Shown here: piece after piece, positions 1 through 12,299 of the stretch
Layout: each line of letters opens with the position of its first letter
Position numbering within the stretch: the stretch's first letter is position 1
NCBI GenBank assembly: GCA_947561715.1
Contig: OX387197.1
Location: 15,559,001-15,623,000 of the forward strand
Length of the DNA: 64,000 bases
Reading direction: 5' to 3'
Source of the DNA: Ascidia mentula
Lineage: Eukaryota > Chordata > Ascidiacea > Phlebobranchia > Ascidiidae
Position numbers and translations under genes: made by a program
The notes under the pieces: model-generated
What the model was told of the DNA's origin: nothing
Database searches by the model: none
What the model saw: only the letters and a program-made list of their open reading frames with translations

Positions 1-10
1 CCCAAGCCCA

Positions 11-63
11 CTTAACAATGGGAGACATAGGCTGGACTCTGTTTTTTTCGAGCCCCAAGCCCA
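11..63 (+). repeat. Representative module A (53 bp, short core, long linker)
   Basis: The body is that of module B, but it ends in the 15-base linker CGAGCCCCAAGCCCA instead of the 9-base one, which adds 6 bp. Runs of two or three A modules occur in the left 46.5 kb and break the regular 127-bp period there. I did not see A modules to the right of about 46.53 kb. Confidence 0.92.
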
Positions 64-618
64 CTTAACAATGGGCGACATAGGCTGGACTCTGTTTTTT
101 TCGCGACCAACTTAACAATGGGCGAGATAGGGCCGAAGTTAAGACTGGGTGGGATAGGCTGGACTCTGTTTTTTTCGAGCCCCAAGCCCACTTAACAATG
201 GGACACATAGGCTGGACTCTGTTTTTTTCGCGACCCACTTAACAATGGGCGAGATAGGGCCGAAGTTAAGACTGGGTGGGATAGGCTGGACTCTGTTTTT
301 TTCGAGCCCCAAGCCCACTTAACAATGGGAGACATAGGCTGGACTCTGTTTTCTTCGCGACCCACTTAACAATGGGCGAGATAGGGCCGAAGTTAAGACT
401 GGGTGGGATAGGCTGGACTCTGTTTTTTTCGAGCCCCAAGCCCACTTAACAATGGGAGACATAGGCTGGACTCTGTTTTTTTCGCGACCCACTTAACAAT
501 GGGCGAGATAGGGCCGAAGTTAAGACTGGGTGGGATAGGCTGGACTCTGTTTTTTTCGAGCTCCAAGCCCACTTAACAATGGGAGACATAGGCTGGACTC
601 TGTTTTTTTCACGACCCA

Positions 619-662
619 CTTAACAATGGGCGAGATAGGGCCTCGGTTTTCTTCGCGACCCA
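619..662 (+). repeat. Representative module D (44 bp, 30-bp deletion derivative of C')
   Basis: The module reads GGGCGAGATAGGGC and then jumps directly to CTCGGTTTTCTTCGCG, skipping 30 bases of the C' module from CGAAG to CTGGA. A sister form reads CTCTG at the junction, as the deletion predicts, so CTCGG looks like a later T-to-G change. Nearly every copy is preceded by a B module ending in CACGACCCA rather than CGCGACCCA. D copies occur at 0.6-12.2 kb and 21.1-40.5 kb only. Confidence 0.9.
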
Positions 663-1103
663 CTTAACAATGGGCGAGATAGGGCCGAAGTTAAGACTGG
701 GTGGGATAGGCTGGACTCTGTTTTTTTCGAGCCCCAAGCCCACTTAACAATGGGAGACATAGGCTGGACTCTGTTTTCTTCGCGACCCACTTAACAATGG
801 GCGAGATAGGGCCGAAGTTAAGACTGGGTGGGATAGGCTGGACTCTGTTTTTTTCGAGCCCCAAGCCCACTTAACAATGGGCGACATAGGCTGGACTCTG
901 TTTTTTTCGAGCCCCAAGCCCACTTAACAATGGGAGACATAGGCTGGACTCTGTTTTTTTCGAGCCCCAAGCCCACTGAACAATGGGAGACATAGGCTTG
1001 ACTCTGTTTTTTTCGCGACCCACTTAACAATGGGCGAGATAGGGCCGAAGTTAAGACTGGGTGGGATAGGCTGGACTCTGTTTTTTTCGAGCCCCAAGCC
1101 CAC

Positions 1104-1971
1104 TTAACAATGGGAGACATAGGCTGGACTCTGTATTTTTCGCGACCCACTTAACAATGGGCGAGATAGGGCCGAAGTTAAGACTGGGTGGGATAGGCTG
1201 GACTCTGTTTTCTTCGCGACCCACTTAACAATGGTCGAGATAGGGCCGAAGTTAAGACTGGGTGGGATAGGCTGGACTCTGTTTTTTTCGAGCCCCAAGC
1301 CCACTTAACAATGGGCGACATAGGCTGGACTCTGTTTTTTTCGAGCCCCAAGCCCACTTAACAATGGGAGACATAGGCTGGACTCTGTTTTTTTCGAGCC
1401 CCAAGCCCACTTAACAATGGGCGACATAGGCTGGACTCTGTTTTTTTCGCGACCAACTTAACAATGGGCGAGATAGGGCCGAAGTTAAGACTGGGTGGGA
1501 TAGGCTGGACTCTGTTTTTTTCGAGCCCCAAGCCCACTTAACAATGGGAGACATAGGCTGGACTCTGTATTTTTCGCGACCCACTTAACAATGGGCGAGA
1601 TAGGGCCGAAGTTAAGACTGGGTGGGATAGGCTGGACTCTGTTTTCTTCGCGACCCACTTAACAATGGTCGAGATAGGGCCGAAGTTAAGACTGGGTGGG
1701 ATAGGCTGGACTCTGTTTTTTTCGAGCCCCAAGCCCACTTAACAATGGGCGACATAGGCTGGACTCTGTTTTTTTCGAGCCCCAAGCCCACTTAACAATG
1801 GGAGACATAGGCTGGACTCTGTTTTTTTCGAGCCCCAAGCCCACTTAACAATGGGCGACATAAGCTGGACTCTGTTTTTTTCGCGACCAACTTAACAATG
1901 GGCGAGATAGGGCCGAAGTTAAGACTGGGTGGGATAGGCTGGACTCTGTTTTTTTCGAGCCCCAAGCCCAC
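1104..1971. repeat. 434-bp tandem duplication within the satellite
   Basis: Bases 1,104-1,537 and 1,538-1,971 match with an offset of 434. Both carry the private variant CTGTATTTTT (near 1,131 and 1,565), absent elsewhere as far as I read. The 434 bp decompose as B+C'+C+A+A+B+C (47+74+80+53+53+47+80). One difference seen is ATAAGCTGG near 1,862. This segment is the 'head' of longer higher-order units found further right. Confidence 0.88.
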
Positions 1972-2739
1972 TTAACAATGGGACACATAGGCTGGACTCT
2001 GTTTTTTTCGCGACCCACTTAACAATGGGCGAGATAGGGCCGAAGTTAAGACTGGGTGGGATAGGCTGGACTCTGTTTTTTTCGAGCCCCAAGCCCACTT
2101 AACAATGGGCGACATAGGCTGGACTCTGTTTTTTTCGAGCCCCAAGCCCACTTAACAATGGGAGACATAGGCTGGACTCTGTTTTTTTCGAGCCCCAAGC
2201 CCACTTAACAATGGGCGACATAGGCTGGACTCTGTTTTTTTCGCGACCAACTTAACAATGGGCGAGATAGGGCCGAAGTTAAGACTGGGTGGGATAGGCT
2301 GGACTCTGTTTTTTTCGAGCCCCAAGCCCACTTAACAATGGGAGACATAGGCTGGACTCTGTTTTTTTCGCGACCCACTTAACAATGGGCGAGATAAGGC
2401 CGAAGTTAAGACTGGGTGGGATAGGCTGGACTCTGTTTTTTTCGAGCCCCAAGCCCACTTAACAATGGGAGACATAGGCTGGACTCTGTTTTTTTCGCGA
2501 CCCACCTAACAATGGGCGAGATAAGGCCGAAGTTAAGACTGGGTGGGATAGGCTGGACTCTGTTTTTTTCGAGCCCCAAGCCCACTTAACAATGGGAGAC
2601 ATAGGCTGGACTCTGTTTTTTTCGCGACCCACTTAACAATGGGCGAGATAAGGCCGAAGTTAAGACTGGGTGGGATAGGCTGGACTCTGTTTTTTTCGAG
2701 CCCCAAGCCCACTTAACAATGGGAGACATAGGCTGGACT

Positions 2740-4234
2740 CTGTTTTTTTCGAGCCCCAAGCCCACTTAACAATGGGAGACATAGGCTGGACTCTGTTTTT
2801 TTCGAGCCCCAAGCCCACTTAACAATGGGAGACATAGGCTTGACTCTGTTTTTTTCGCGACCCACTTAACAATGGGCGAGATAGGGCCGAAGTTAAGACT
2901 GGGTGGGATAGGCTGGACTCTGTTTTTTTCGAGCCCCAAGCCCACTTAACAATGGGAGACATAGGCTGGACTCTGTTTTTTTCGCGACCCACTTAACAAT
3001 GGGCGAGATAGGGCCGAAGTTAAGACTGGGTGGGATAGGCTGGACTCTGTTTTCTTCGCGACCCACTTAACAATGGTCGAGATAGGGCCGAAGTTAAGAC
3101 TGGGTGGGATAGGCTGGACTCTGTTTTTTTTCGAGCCCCAAGCCCACTTAACAATGGGCGACATAGGCTGGACTCTGTTTTTTTCGAGCCCCAAGCCCAC
3201 TTAACAATGGGAGACATAGGCTGGACTCTGTTTTTTTCGAGCCCCAAGCCCACTTAACAATGGGCGACATAGGCTGGACTCTGTTTTTTTCGCGACCAAC
3301 TTAACAATGGGCGAGATAGGGCCGAAGTTAAGACTGGGTGGGATAGGCTGGACTCTGTTTTTTTCGAGCCCCAAGCCCACTTAACAATGGGACACATAGG
3401 CTGGACTCTGTTTTTTTCGCGACCCACTTAACAATGGGCGAGATAGGGCCGAAGTTAAGACTGGGTGGGATAGGCTGGACTCTGTTTTTTTCGAGCCCCA
3501 AGCCCACTTAACAATGGGCGACATAGGCTGGACTCTGTTTTTTTCGAGCCCCAAGCCCACTTAACAATGGGAGACATAGGCTGGACTCTGTTTTTTTCGA
3601 GCCCCAAGCCCACTTAACAATGGGCGACATAGGCTGGACTCTGTTTTTTTCGCGACCAACTTAACAATGGGCGAGATAGGGCCGAAGTTAAGACTGGGTG
3701 GGATAGGCTGGACTCTGTTTTTTTCGAGCCCCAAGCCCACTTAACAATGGGAGACATAGGCTGGACTCTGTTTTTTTCGCGACCCACTTAACAATGGGCG
3801 AGATAAGGCCGAAGTTAAGACTGGGTGGGATAGGCTGGACTCTGCTTTTTTCGCGACCCACTTAACAATGGGCGAGATAGGGCCGAAGTTAAGACTGGGT
3901 GGGATAGGCTGGACTCTGTTTTTTTCGAGCCCCAAGCCCACTTAACAATGGGAGACATAGGCTGGACTCTGTTTTTTTCGCGACCCACTTAACAATGGGC
4001 GAGATAGGGCCGAAGTTAAGACTGGGTGGGATAGGCTGGACTCTGTTTTTTTCGAGCCCCAAGCCCACTTAACAATGGGACACATAGGCTGGACTCTGTT
4101 TTTTTCGCGACCCACTTAACAATGGGCGAGATAGGGCCGAAGTTAAGACTGGGTGGGATAGGCTGGACTCTGTTTTTTTCGAGCCCCAAGCCCACTTAAC
4201 AATGGGAGACATAGGCTGGACTCTGTTTTTTTCA
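2740..4234. repeat. Copy 1 of a ~1.5-kb higher-order block (offset 2,714)
   Basis: This block matches about 5,454-6,948 at a constant offset of 2,714. Shared markers include a T8 tract near 3,124, CTGCTTTTTTCGCG near 3,842 and a GGACACATAGG module near 4,078. The match fails on the left where an A module faces a C module, and on the right where a CACGACC/D pair faces a normal B/C pair. Edges are estimated by eye. Confidence 0.8.
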
Positions 4235-5453
4235 CGACCCACTTAACAATGGGCGAGATAGGGCCTCGGTTTTCTTCGCGACCCACTTAACAATGGGCGA
4301 GATAGCGCCGAAGTTAAGACTGGGTGGGATAGGCTGGACTCTGTTTTTTTCGAGCCCCAAGCCCACTTAACAATGGGAGACATAGGCTGGACTCTGTTTT
4401 CTTCGCGACCCACTTAACAATGGGCGAGATAGGGCCGAAGTTAAGACTGGGTGGGATAGGCTGGACTCTGTTTTTTTCGAGCCCCAAGCCCACTTAACAA
4501 TGGGCGACATAGGCTGGACTCTGTTTTTTTCGAGCCCCAAGCCCACTTAACAATGGGAGACATAGGCTGGACTCTGTTTTTTTCGAGCCCCAAGCCCACT
4601 TAACAATGGGAGACATAGGCTTGACTCTGTTTTTTTCGCGACCCACTTAACAATGGGCGAGATAGGGCCGAAGTTAAGACTGGGTGGGATAGGCTGGACT
4701 CTGTTTTTTTCGAGCCCCAAGCCCACTTAACAATGGGAGACATAGGCTGGACTCTGTTTTTTTCGCGACCCACTTAACAATGGGCGAGATAGGGCCGAAG
4801 TTAAGACTGGGTGGGATAGGCTGGACTCTGTTTTCTTCGCGACCCACTTAACAATGGTCGAGATAGGGCCGAAGTTAAGACTGGGTGGGATAGGCTGGAC
4901 TCTGTTTTTTTCGAGCCCCAAGCCCACTTAACAATGGGACACATAGGCTGGACTCTGTTTTTTTCGCGACCCACTTAACAATGGGCGAGATAGGGCCGAA
5001 GTTAAGACTGGGTGGGATAGGCTGGACTCTGTTTTTTTCGAGCCCCAAGCCCACTTAACAATGGGAGACATAGGCTGGACTCTGTTTTTTTCGCGACCCA
5101 CTTAACAATGGGCGAGATAAGGCCGAAGTTAAGACTGGGTGGGATAGGCTGGACTCTGTTTTTTTCGAGCCCCAAGCCCACTTAACAATGGGACACATAG
5201 GCTGGACTCTGTTTTTTTCACGACCCACTTAACAATGGGCGAGATAGGGCCTCGGTTTTCTTCGCGACCCACTTAACAATGGGCGAGATAGCGCCGAAGT
5301 TAAGACTGGGTGGGATAGGCTGGACTCTGTTTTTTTCGAGCCCCAAGCCCACTTAACAATGGGAGACATAGGCTGGACTCTGTTTTCTTCGCGACCCACT
5401 TAACAATGGGCGAGATAGGGCCGAAGTTAAGACTGGGTGGGATAGGCTGGACT

Positions 5454-6948
5454 CTGTTTTTTTCGAGCCCCAAGCCCACTTAACAATGGGCGACATAGGC
5501 TGGACTCTGTTTTTTTCGAGCCCCAAGCCCACTTAACAATGGGAGACATAGGCTGGACTCTGTTTTTTTCGCGACCCACTTAACAATGGGCGAGATAGGG
5601 CCGAAGTTAAGACTGGGTGGGATAGGCTGGACTCTGTTTTTTTCGAGCCCCAAGCCCACTTAACAATGGGAGACATAGGCTGGACTCTGTTTTTTTCGCG
5701 ACCCACTTAACAATGGGCGAGATAGGGCCGAAGTTAAGACTGGGTGGGATAGGCTGGACTCTGTTTTCTTCGCGACCCACTTAACAATGGTCGAGATAGG
5801 GCCGAAGTTAAGACTGGGTGGGATAGGCTGGACTCTGTTTTTTTTCGAGCCACAAGCCCACTTAACAATGGGCGACATAGGCTGGACTCTGTTTTTTTCG
5901 AGCCCCAAGCCCACTTAACAATGGGAGACATAGGCTGGACTCTGTTTTTTTCGAGCCCCAAGCCCACTTAACAATGGGCGACATAGGCTGGACTCTGTTT
6001 TTTTCGCGACCAACTTAACAATGGGCGAGATATGGCCGAAGTTAAGACTGGGTGGGATAGGCTGGACTCTGTTTTTTTCGAGCCCCAAGCCCACTTAACA
6101 ATGGGACACATAGGCTGGACTCTGTTTTTTTCGCGACCCACTTAACAATGGGCGAGATAGGGCCGAAGTTAAGACTGGGTGGGATAGGCTGGACTCTGTT
6201 TTTTTCGAGCCCCAAGCCCACTTAACAATGGGCGACATAGGCTGGACTCTGTTTTTTTCGAGCCCCAAGCCCACTTAACAATGGGAGACAAAGGCTGGAC
6301 TCTGTTTTTTTCGAGCCCCAAGCCCACTTAACAATGGGCGACATAGGCTGGACTCTGTTTTTTTCGCGACCAACTTAACAATGGGCGAGATAGGGCCGAA
6401 GTTAAGACTGGGTGGGATAGGCTGGACTCTCTTTTTTTCGAGCCCCAAGCCCACTTAACAATGGGAGACATAGGCTGGACTCTGTTTTTTTCGCGACCCA
6501 CTTAACAATGGGCGAGATAAGGCCGAAGTTAAGACTGGGTGGGATAGGCTGGACTCTGCTTTTTTCGCGACCCACTTAACAATGGGCGAGATAGGGCCGA
6601 AGTTAAGACTGGGTGGGATAGGCTGGACTCTGTTTTTTTCGAGCCCCAAGCCCACTTAACAATGGGAGACATAGGCTGGACTCTGTTTTTTTCGCGACCC
6701 ACTTAACAATGGGCGAGATAGGGCCGAAGTTAAGACTGGGTGGGATAGGCTGGACTCTGTTTTTTTCGAGCCCCAAGCCCACTTAACAATGGGACACATA
6801 GGCTGGACTCTGTTTTTTTCGCGACCCACTTAACAATGGGCGAGATAGGGCCGAAGTTAAGACTGGATGGGATAGGCTGGACTCTGTTTTTTTCGAGCCC
6901 TAAGCCCACTTAACAATGGGAGACATAGGCTGGACTCTGTTTTTTTCG
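5454..6948. repeat. Copy 2 of the ~1.5-kb block (offset 2,714)
   Basis: This is the partner of 2,740-4,234, with T8 near 5,838 and CTGCTTTTTT near 6,556. It differs at a few bases, such as GATATGGCC near 6,031, GACAAAGGC near 6,288 and GACTGGATGGG near 6,861. The two copies are not adjacent. The spacer 4,235-5,453 contains two D2-bearing segments offset by 986 bp that share the private variant GATAGCGCC (4,301 and 5,287). Confidence 0.8.
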
Positions 6949-7035
6949 CGACCCACTTAACAATGGGCGAGATAGGGCCGAAGTTAAGACTGGGTGGGAT
7001 AGGCTGGACTCTGTTTTTTTCGAGCCCCAAGCCCA

Positions 7036-7082
7036 CTTAACAATGGGAGACATAGGCTGGACTCTGTTTTTTTCGCGACCCA
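7036..7082 (+). repeat. Representative module B (47 bp, short core, short linker)
   Basis: This is the minimal module: CTTAACAATGGGAGACATAGG, then CTGGACTCTG, T7 and the short linker CGCGACCCA. The linker creates the palindrome TCGCGA in nearly every copy. Common variants read GGCGACATAGG or GGACACATAGG in place of GGAGACATAGG, CGCGACCAA at the linker, or TTTTCTT or T8 in place of T7. Each variant marks particular positions in the higher-order units. Confidence 0.95.
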
Positions 7083-7162
7083 CTTAACAATGGGCGAGAT
7101 AGGGCCGAAGTTAAGACTGGGTGGGATAGGCTGGACTCTGTTTTTTTCGAGCCCCAAGCCCA
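7083..7162 (+). repeat. Representative module C (80 bp, 27-bp insert plus long linker)
   Basis: This module equals module B plus two changes. A 27-bp block starting GCCGAAGTTAAG and ending GGGATAGG sits between the first GATAGG and CTGGACTCTG. The linker is 6 bp longer, CGAGCCCCAAGCCCA. The insert is therefore flanked by direct GATAGG copies. CTTAAC at the module start and GTTAAG inside the insert form a perfect 6-bp dyad separated by 21 bases. Common variants are GGGCTGAAG, GGGATGAAG, GATAAGGCC, GATATGGCC and GGTCGAG. Confidence 0.95.
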
Positions 7163-10100
7163 CTTAACAATGGGAGACATAGGCTGGACTCTGTTTTTTT
7201 CGCGACCCACTTAACAATAGGCGAGATAGGGCCGAAGTTAAGACTGGGTGGGATAGGCTGGACTCTGTTTTTTTCGAGCCCCAAGCCCACTTAACAATGG
7301 GAGACATAGGCTGGACTCTGTTTTTTTCGCGACCCACTTAACAATGGGCGAGATAGGGCCGAAGTTAAGACTGGGTGGGATAGGCTGGACTCTGTTTTTT
7401 TCGAGCCCCAAGCCCACTTAACAATGGGAGACATAGGCTGGACTCTGTTTTTTTCGCGACCCACTTAACAATGGGCGAGATAGGGCCGAAGTTAAGACTG
7501 GGTGGGATAGGCTGGACTCTGCTTTTTCCAGCCCCAAGCCCAGTTAACAATGGGAGACATAGGCTGGACTCTGTTTTTTTCACGACCCACTTAACAATGG
7601 GCGAGATAGGGCCTCTGTTTTCTTCGCGACCCACTTAACAATGGGCGAGATAGGGCCGAAGTTAAGACTGGGTGGGATAGGCTGGACTCTGTTTTTTTCG
7701 AGCTCCAAGCCCACTTAACAATGGGAGACATAGGCTGGACTCTGTTTTGTTCACGACCCACTTAACAATGGGCGAGATAGGGCCTCGGTTTTCTTCGCGA
7801 CCCACTTAACAATGGGCGAGATAGGGCCGAAGTTAAGACTGGGTGGGATAGGCTGGACTCTGTTTTTTTCGAGCCCCAAGCCCACTTAACAATGGGAGAC
7901 ATAGGCTGGACTCTGTTTTCTTCGCGACCCACTTAACAATGGGCGAGATAGGGCCGAAGTTAAGACTGGGTGGGATAGGCTGGACTCTGTTTTTTTCGAG
8001 CCCCAAGCCCACTTAACAATGGGAGACATAGGCTGGACTCTGTTTTTTTCACGACCCACTTAACAATGGGCGAGATAGGGCCTCTGTTTTCTTCGCGACC
8101 CACTTAACAATGGGCGAGATAGGGCCGAAGTTAAGACTGGGTGGGATAGGCTGGACTCTGTTTTTTTCGAGCCCCAAGCCCACTTAACAATGGGAGACAT
8201 AGGCTGGACTCTGTTTTCTTCGCGACCCACTTAACAATGGGCGAGATAGGGCCGAAGTTAAGACTGGGTGGGATAGGCTGGACTCTGTTTTTTTCGAGCC
8301 CCAAGCCCACTTAACAATGGGCGACATAGGCTGGACTCTGTTTTTTTCGAGCCCCAAGCCCACTTAACAATGGGAGACATAGGCTGGACTCTGTTTTTTT
8401 CGCGACCCACTTAACAATGGGCGAGATAGGGCCGAAGTTAAGACTGGGTGGGATAGGCTGGACTCTGTTTTTTTCGAGCCCCAAGCCCACTTAACAATGG
8501 GAGACATAGGCTGGACTCTGTTTTTTTCGCGACCCACTTAACAATGGGCGAGATAGGGCCGAAGTTAAGACTGGGTGGGATAGGCTGGACTCTGTTTTCT
8601 TCGCGACCCACTTAACAATGGTCGAGATAGGGCCGAAGTTAAGACTGGGTGGGATAGGCTGGACTCTGTTTTTTTCGAGCCCCAAGCCCACTTAACAATG
8701 GGCGACATAGGCTGGACTCTGTTTTTTTCGAGCCCCAAGCCCACTTAACAATGGGAGACATAGGCTGGACTCTGTTTTTTTCGAGCCCCAAGCCCACTTA
8801 ACAATGGGCGACATAGGCTGGACTCTGTTTTTTTCGCGACCAACTTAACAATGGGCGAGATAGGGCCGAAGTTAAGACTGGGTGGGATAGGCTGGACTCT
8901 GCTTTTTTCGCGACCCACTTAACAATGGGCGAGATAGGGCCGAAGTTAAGACTGGGTGGGATAGGCTGGACTCTGTTTTTTTCGAGCCCCAAGCCCACTT
9001 AACAATGGGAGACATAGGCTGGACTCTGTTTTTTTCGCGACCCACTTAACAATGGGCGAGATAGGGCCGAAGTTAAGACTGGGTGGGATAGGCTGGACTC
9101 TGTTTTTTTCGAGCCCCAAGCCCACTTAACAATGGGACACATAGGCTGGACTCTGTTTTTTTCGCGACCCACTTAACAATGGGCGAGATAGGGCCGAAGT
9201 TAAGACTGGATGGGATAGGCTGGACTCTGTTTTTTTCGAGCCCTAAGCCCACTTAACAATGGGAGACATAGGCTGGACTCTGTTTTTTTCGCGACCCACT
9301 TAACAATGGGCGAGATAGGGCCGAAGTTAAGACTGGGTGGGATAGGCTGGACTCTGTTTTTTTCGAGCCCCAAGCCCACTTAACAATGGGAGACATAGGC
9401 TGGACTCTGTTTTTTTCGCGACCCACTTAACAATGGGCGAGATAGGGCCGAAGTTAAGACTGGGTGGGATAGGCTGGACTCTGTTTTTTTCGAGCCCCAA
9501 GCCCACTTAACAATGGGAGACATAGGCTGGACTCTGTTTTTTTCGCGACCCACTTAACAATAGGCGAGATAGGGCCGAAGTTAAGACTGGGTGGGATAGG
9601 CTGGACTCTGTTTTTTTCGAGCCCCAAGCCCACTTAACAATGGGAGACATAGGCTGGACTCTGTTTTTTTCGCGACCCACTTAACAATGGGCGAGATAGG
9701 GCCGAAGTTAAGACTGGGTGGGATAGGCTGGACTCTGTTTTTTTCGAGCCCCAAGCCCACTTAACAATGGGAGACATAGGCTGGACTCTGTTTTTTTCGC
9801 GACCCACTTAACAATGGGCGAGATAGGGCCGAAGTTAAGACTGGGTGGGATAGGCTGGACTCTGCTTTTTCCAGCCCCAAGCCCAGTTAACAATGGGAGA
9901 CATAGGCTGGACTCTGTTTTTTTCACGACCCACTTAACAATGGGCGAGATAGGGCCTCTGTTTTCTTCGCGACCCACTTAACAATGGGCGAGATAGGGCC
10001 GAAGTTAAGACTGGGTGGGATAGGCTGGACTCTGTTTTTTTCGAGCTCCAAGCCCACTTAACAATGGGAGACATAGGCTGGACTCTGTTTTGTTCACGAC

Positions 10101-12299
10101 CCACTTAACAATGGGCGAGATAGGGCCTCGGTTTTCTTCGCGACCCACTTAACAATGGGCGAGATAGGGCCGAAGTTAAGACTGGGTGGGATAGGCTGGA
10201 CTCTGTTTTTTTCGAGCCCCAAGCCCACTTAACAATGGGAGACATAGGCTGGACTCTGTTTTCTTCGCGACCCACTTAACAATGGGCGAGATAGGGCCGA
10301 AGTTAAGACTGGGTGGGATAGGCTGGACTCTGTTTTTTTCGAGCCCCAAGCCCACTTAACAATGGGAGACATAGGCTGGACTCTGTTTTTTTCACGACCC
10401 ACTTAACAATGGGCGAGATAGGGCCTCTGTTTTCTTCGCGACCCACTTAACAATGGGCGAGATAGGGCCGAAGTTAAGACTGGGTGGGATAGGCTGGACT
10501 CTGTTTTTTTCGAGCCCCAAGCCCACTTAACAATGGGAGACATAGGCTGGACTCTGTTTTCTTCGCGACCCACTTAACAATGGGCGAGATAGGGCCGAAG
10601 TTAAGACTGGGTGGGATAGGCTGGACTCTGTTTTTTTCGAGCCCCAAGCCCACTTAACAATGGGCGACATAGGCTGGACTCTGTTTTTTTCGAGCCCCAA
10701 GCCCACTTAACAATGGGAGACATAGGCTGGACTCTGTTTTTTTCGCGACCCACTTAACAATGGGCGAGATAGGGCCGAAGTTAAGACTGGGTGGGATAGG
10801 CTGGACTCTGTTTTTTTCGAGCCCCAAGCCCACTTAACAATGGGAGACATAGGCTGGACTCTGTTTTTTTCGCGACCCACTTAACAATGGGCGAGATAGG
10901 GCCGAAGTTAAGACTGGGTGGGATAGGCTGGACTCTGTTTTCTTCGCGACCCACTTAACAATGGTCGAGATAGGGCCGAAGTTAAGACTGGGTGGGATAG
11001 GCTGGACTCTGTTTTTTTCGAGCCCCAAGCCCACTTAACAATGGGCGACATAGGCTGGACTCTGTTTTTTTCGAGCCCCAAGCCCACTTAACAATGGGAG
11101 ACATAGGCTGGACTCTGTTTTTTTCGAGCCCCAAGCCCACTTAACAATGGGCGACATAGGCTGGACTCTGTTTTTTTCGCGACCAACTTAACAATGGGCG
11201 AGATAGGGCCGAAGTTAAGACTGGGTGGGATAGGCTGGACTCTGTTTTTTTCGAGCCCTAAGCCCACTTAACAATGGGAGACATAGGCTGGACTCTGTTT
11301 TTTTCGAGCCCTAAGCCCACTTAACAATGGGAGACATAGGCTGGACTCTGTTTTTTTCGCGACCCACTTAACAATGGGCGAGATAGGGCCGAAGTTAAGA
11401 CTGGGTGGGATAGGCTGGACTCTGTTTTTTTCGAGCCCCAAGCCCACTTAACAATGGGAGACATAGGCTGGACTCTGTTTTTTTCGCGACCCACTTAACA
11501 ATGGGCGAGATAGGGCCGAAGTTAAGACTGGGTGGGATAGGCTGGACTCTGTTTTTTTCGAGCCCCAAGCCCACTTAACAATGGGAGACATAGGCTGGAC
11601 TCTGTTTTTTTCGCGACCCACTTAACAATGGGCGAGATAGGGCCGAAGTTAAGACTGGGTGGGATAGGCTGGACTCTGTTTTTTTCGAGCCCCAAGCCCA
11701 CTTAACAATGGGAGACATAGGCTGGACTCTGTTTTTTTCGCGACCCACTTAACAATGGGCGAGATAGGGCCGAAGTTAAGACTGGGTGGGATAGGCTGGA
11801 CTCTGTTTTTTTCGAGCCCCAAGCCCACTTAACAATGGGAGACATAGGCTGGACTCTGTTTTTTTCGCGACCCACTTAACAATGGGCGAGATAGGGCCGA
11901 AGTTAAGACTGGGTGGGATAGGCTGGACTCTGCTTTTTCCAGCCCCAAGCCCAGTTAACAATGGGAGACATAGGCTGGACTCTGTTTTTTTCACGACCCA
12001 CTTAACAATGGGCGAGATAGGGCCTCTGTTTTCTTCGCGACCCACTTAACAATGGGCGAGATAGGGCCGAAGTTAAGACTGGGTGGGATAGGCTGGACTC
12101 TGTTTTTTTCGAGCTCCAAGCCCACTTAACAATGGGAGACATAGGCTGGACTCTGTTTTGTTCACGACCCACTTAACAATGGGCGAGATAGGGCCTCGGT
12201 TTTCTTCGCGACCCACTTAACAATGGGCGAGATAGGGCCGAAGTTAAGACTGGGTGGGATAGGCTGGACTCTGTTTTTTTCGAGCCCCAAGCCCACTTA

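Larger units (their letters stand above)
6555..11240. repeat. Tandem duplication of a 2,343-bp higher-order unit
   Basis: Bases 6,555-8,897 and 8,898-11,240 are adjacent copies with a constant offset of 2,343. Shared rare markers are CTGCTTTTTTCG (6,555 and 8,898), GGACACATA (6,791 and 9,134), GACTGGATGG (6,861 and 9,204), AACAATAGGCGAG, CTTTTTCCAGCCCC with CCCAGTTAAC, and GTTTTGTTCACG. Further right, 11.27-12.6 kb carries a shortened third copy with the CCAGCCCC marker near 11,939 and one D1 segment missing. Confidence 0.88.

Noticed and set aside
7036-7162. Possible RNA polymerase III unit: TTTCGAGCCCC resembles a B box and T7 resembles a terminator
   Set aside because: The first two B-box bases do not fit, no acceptable A box lies at the right distance upstream, and the T-tract precedes rather than follows the B-box-like word.
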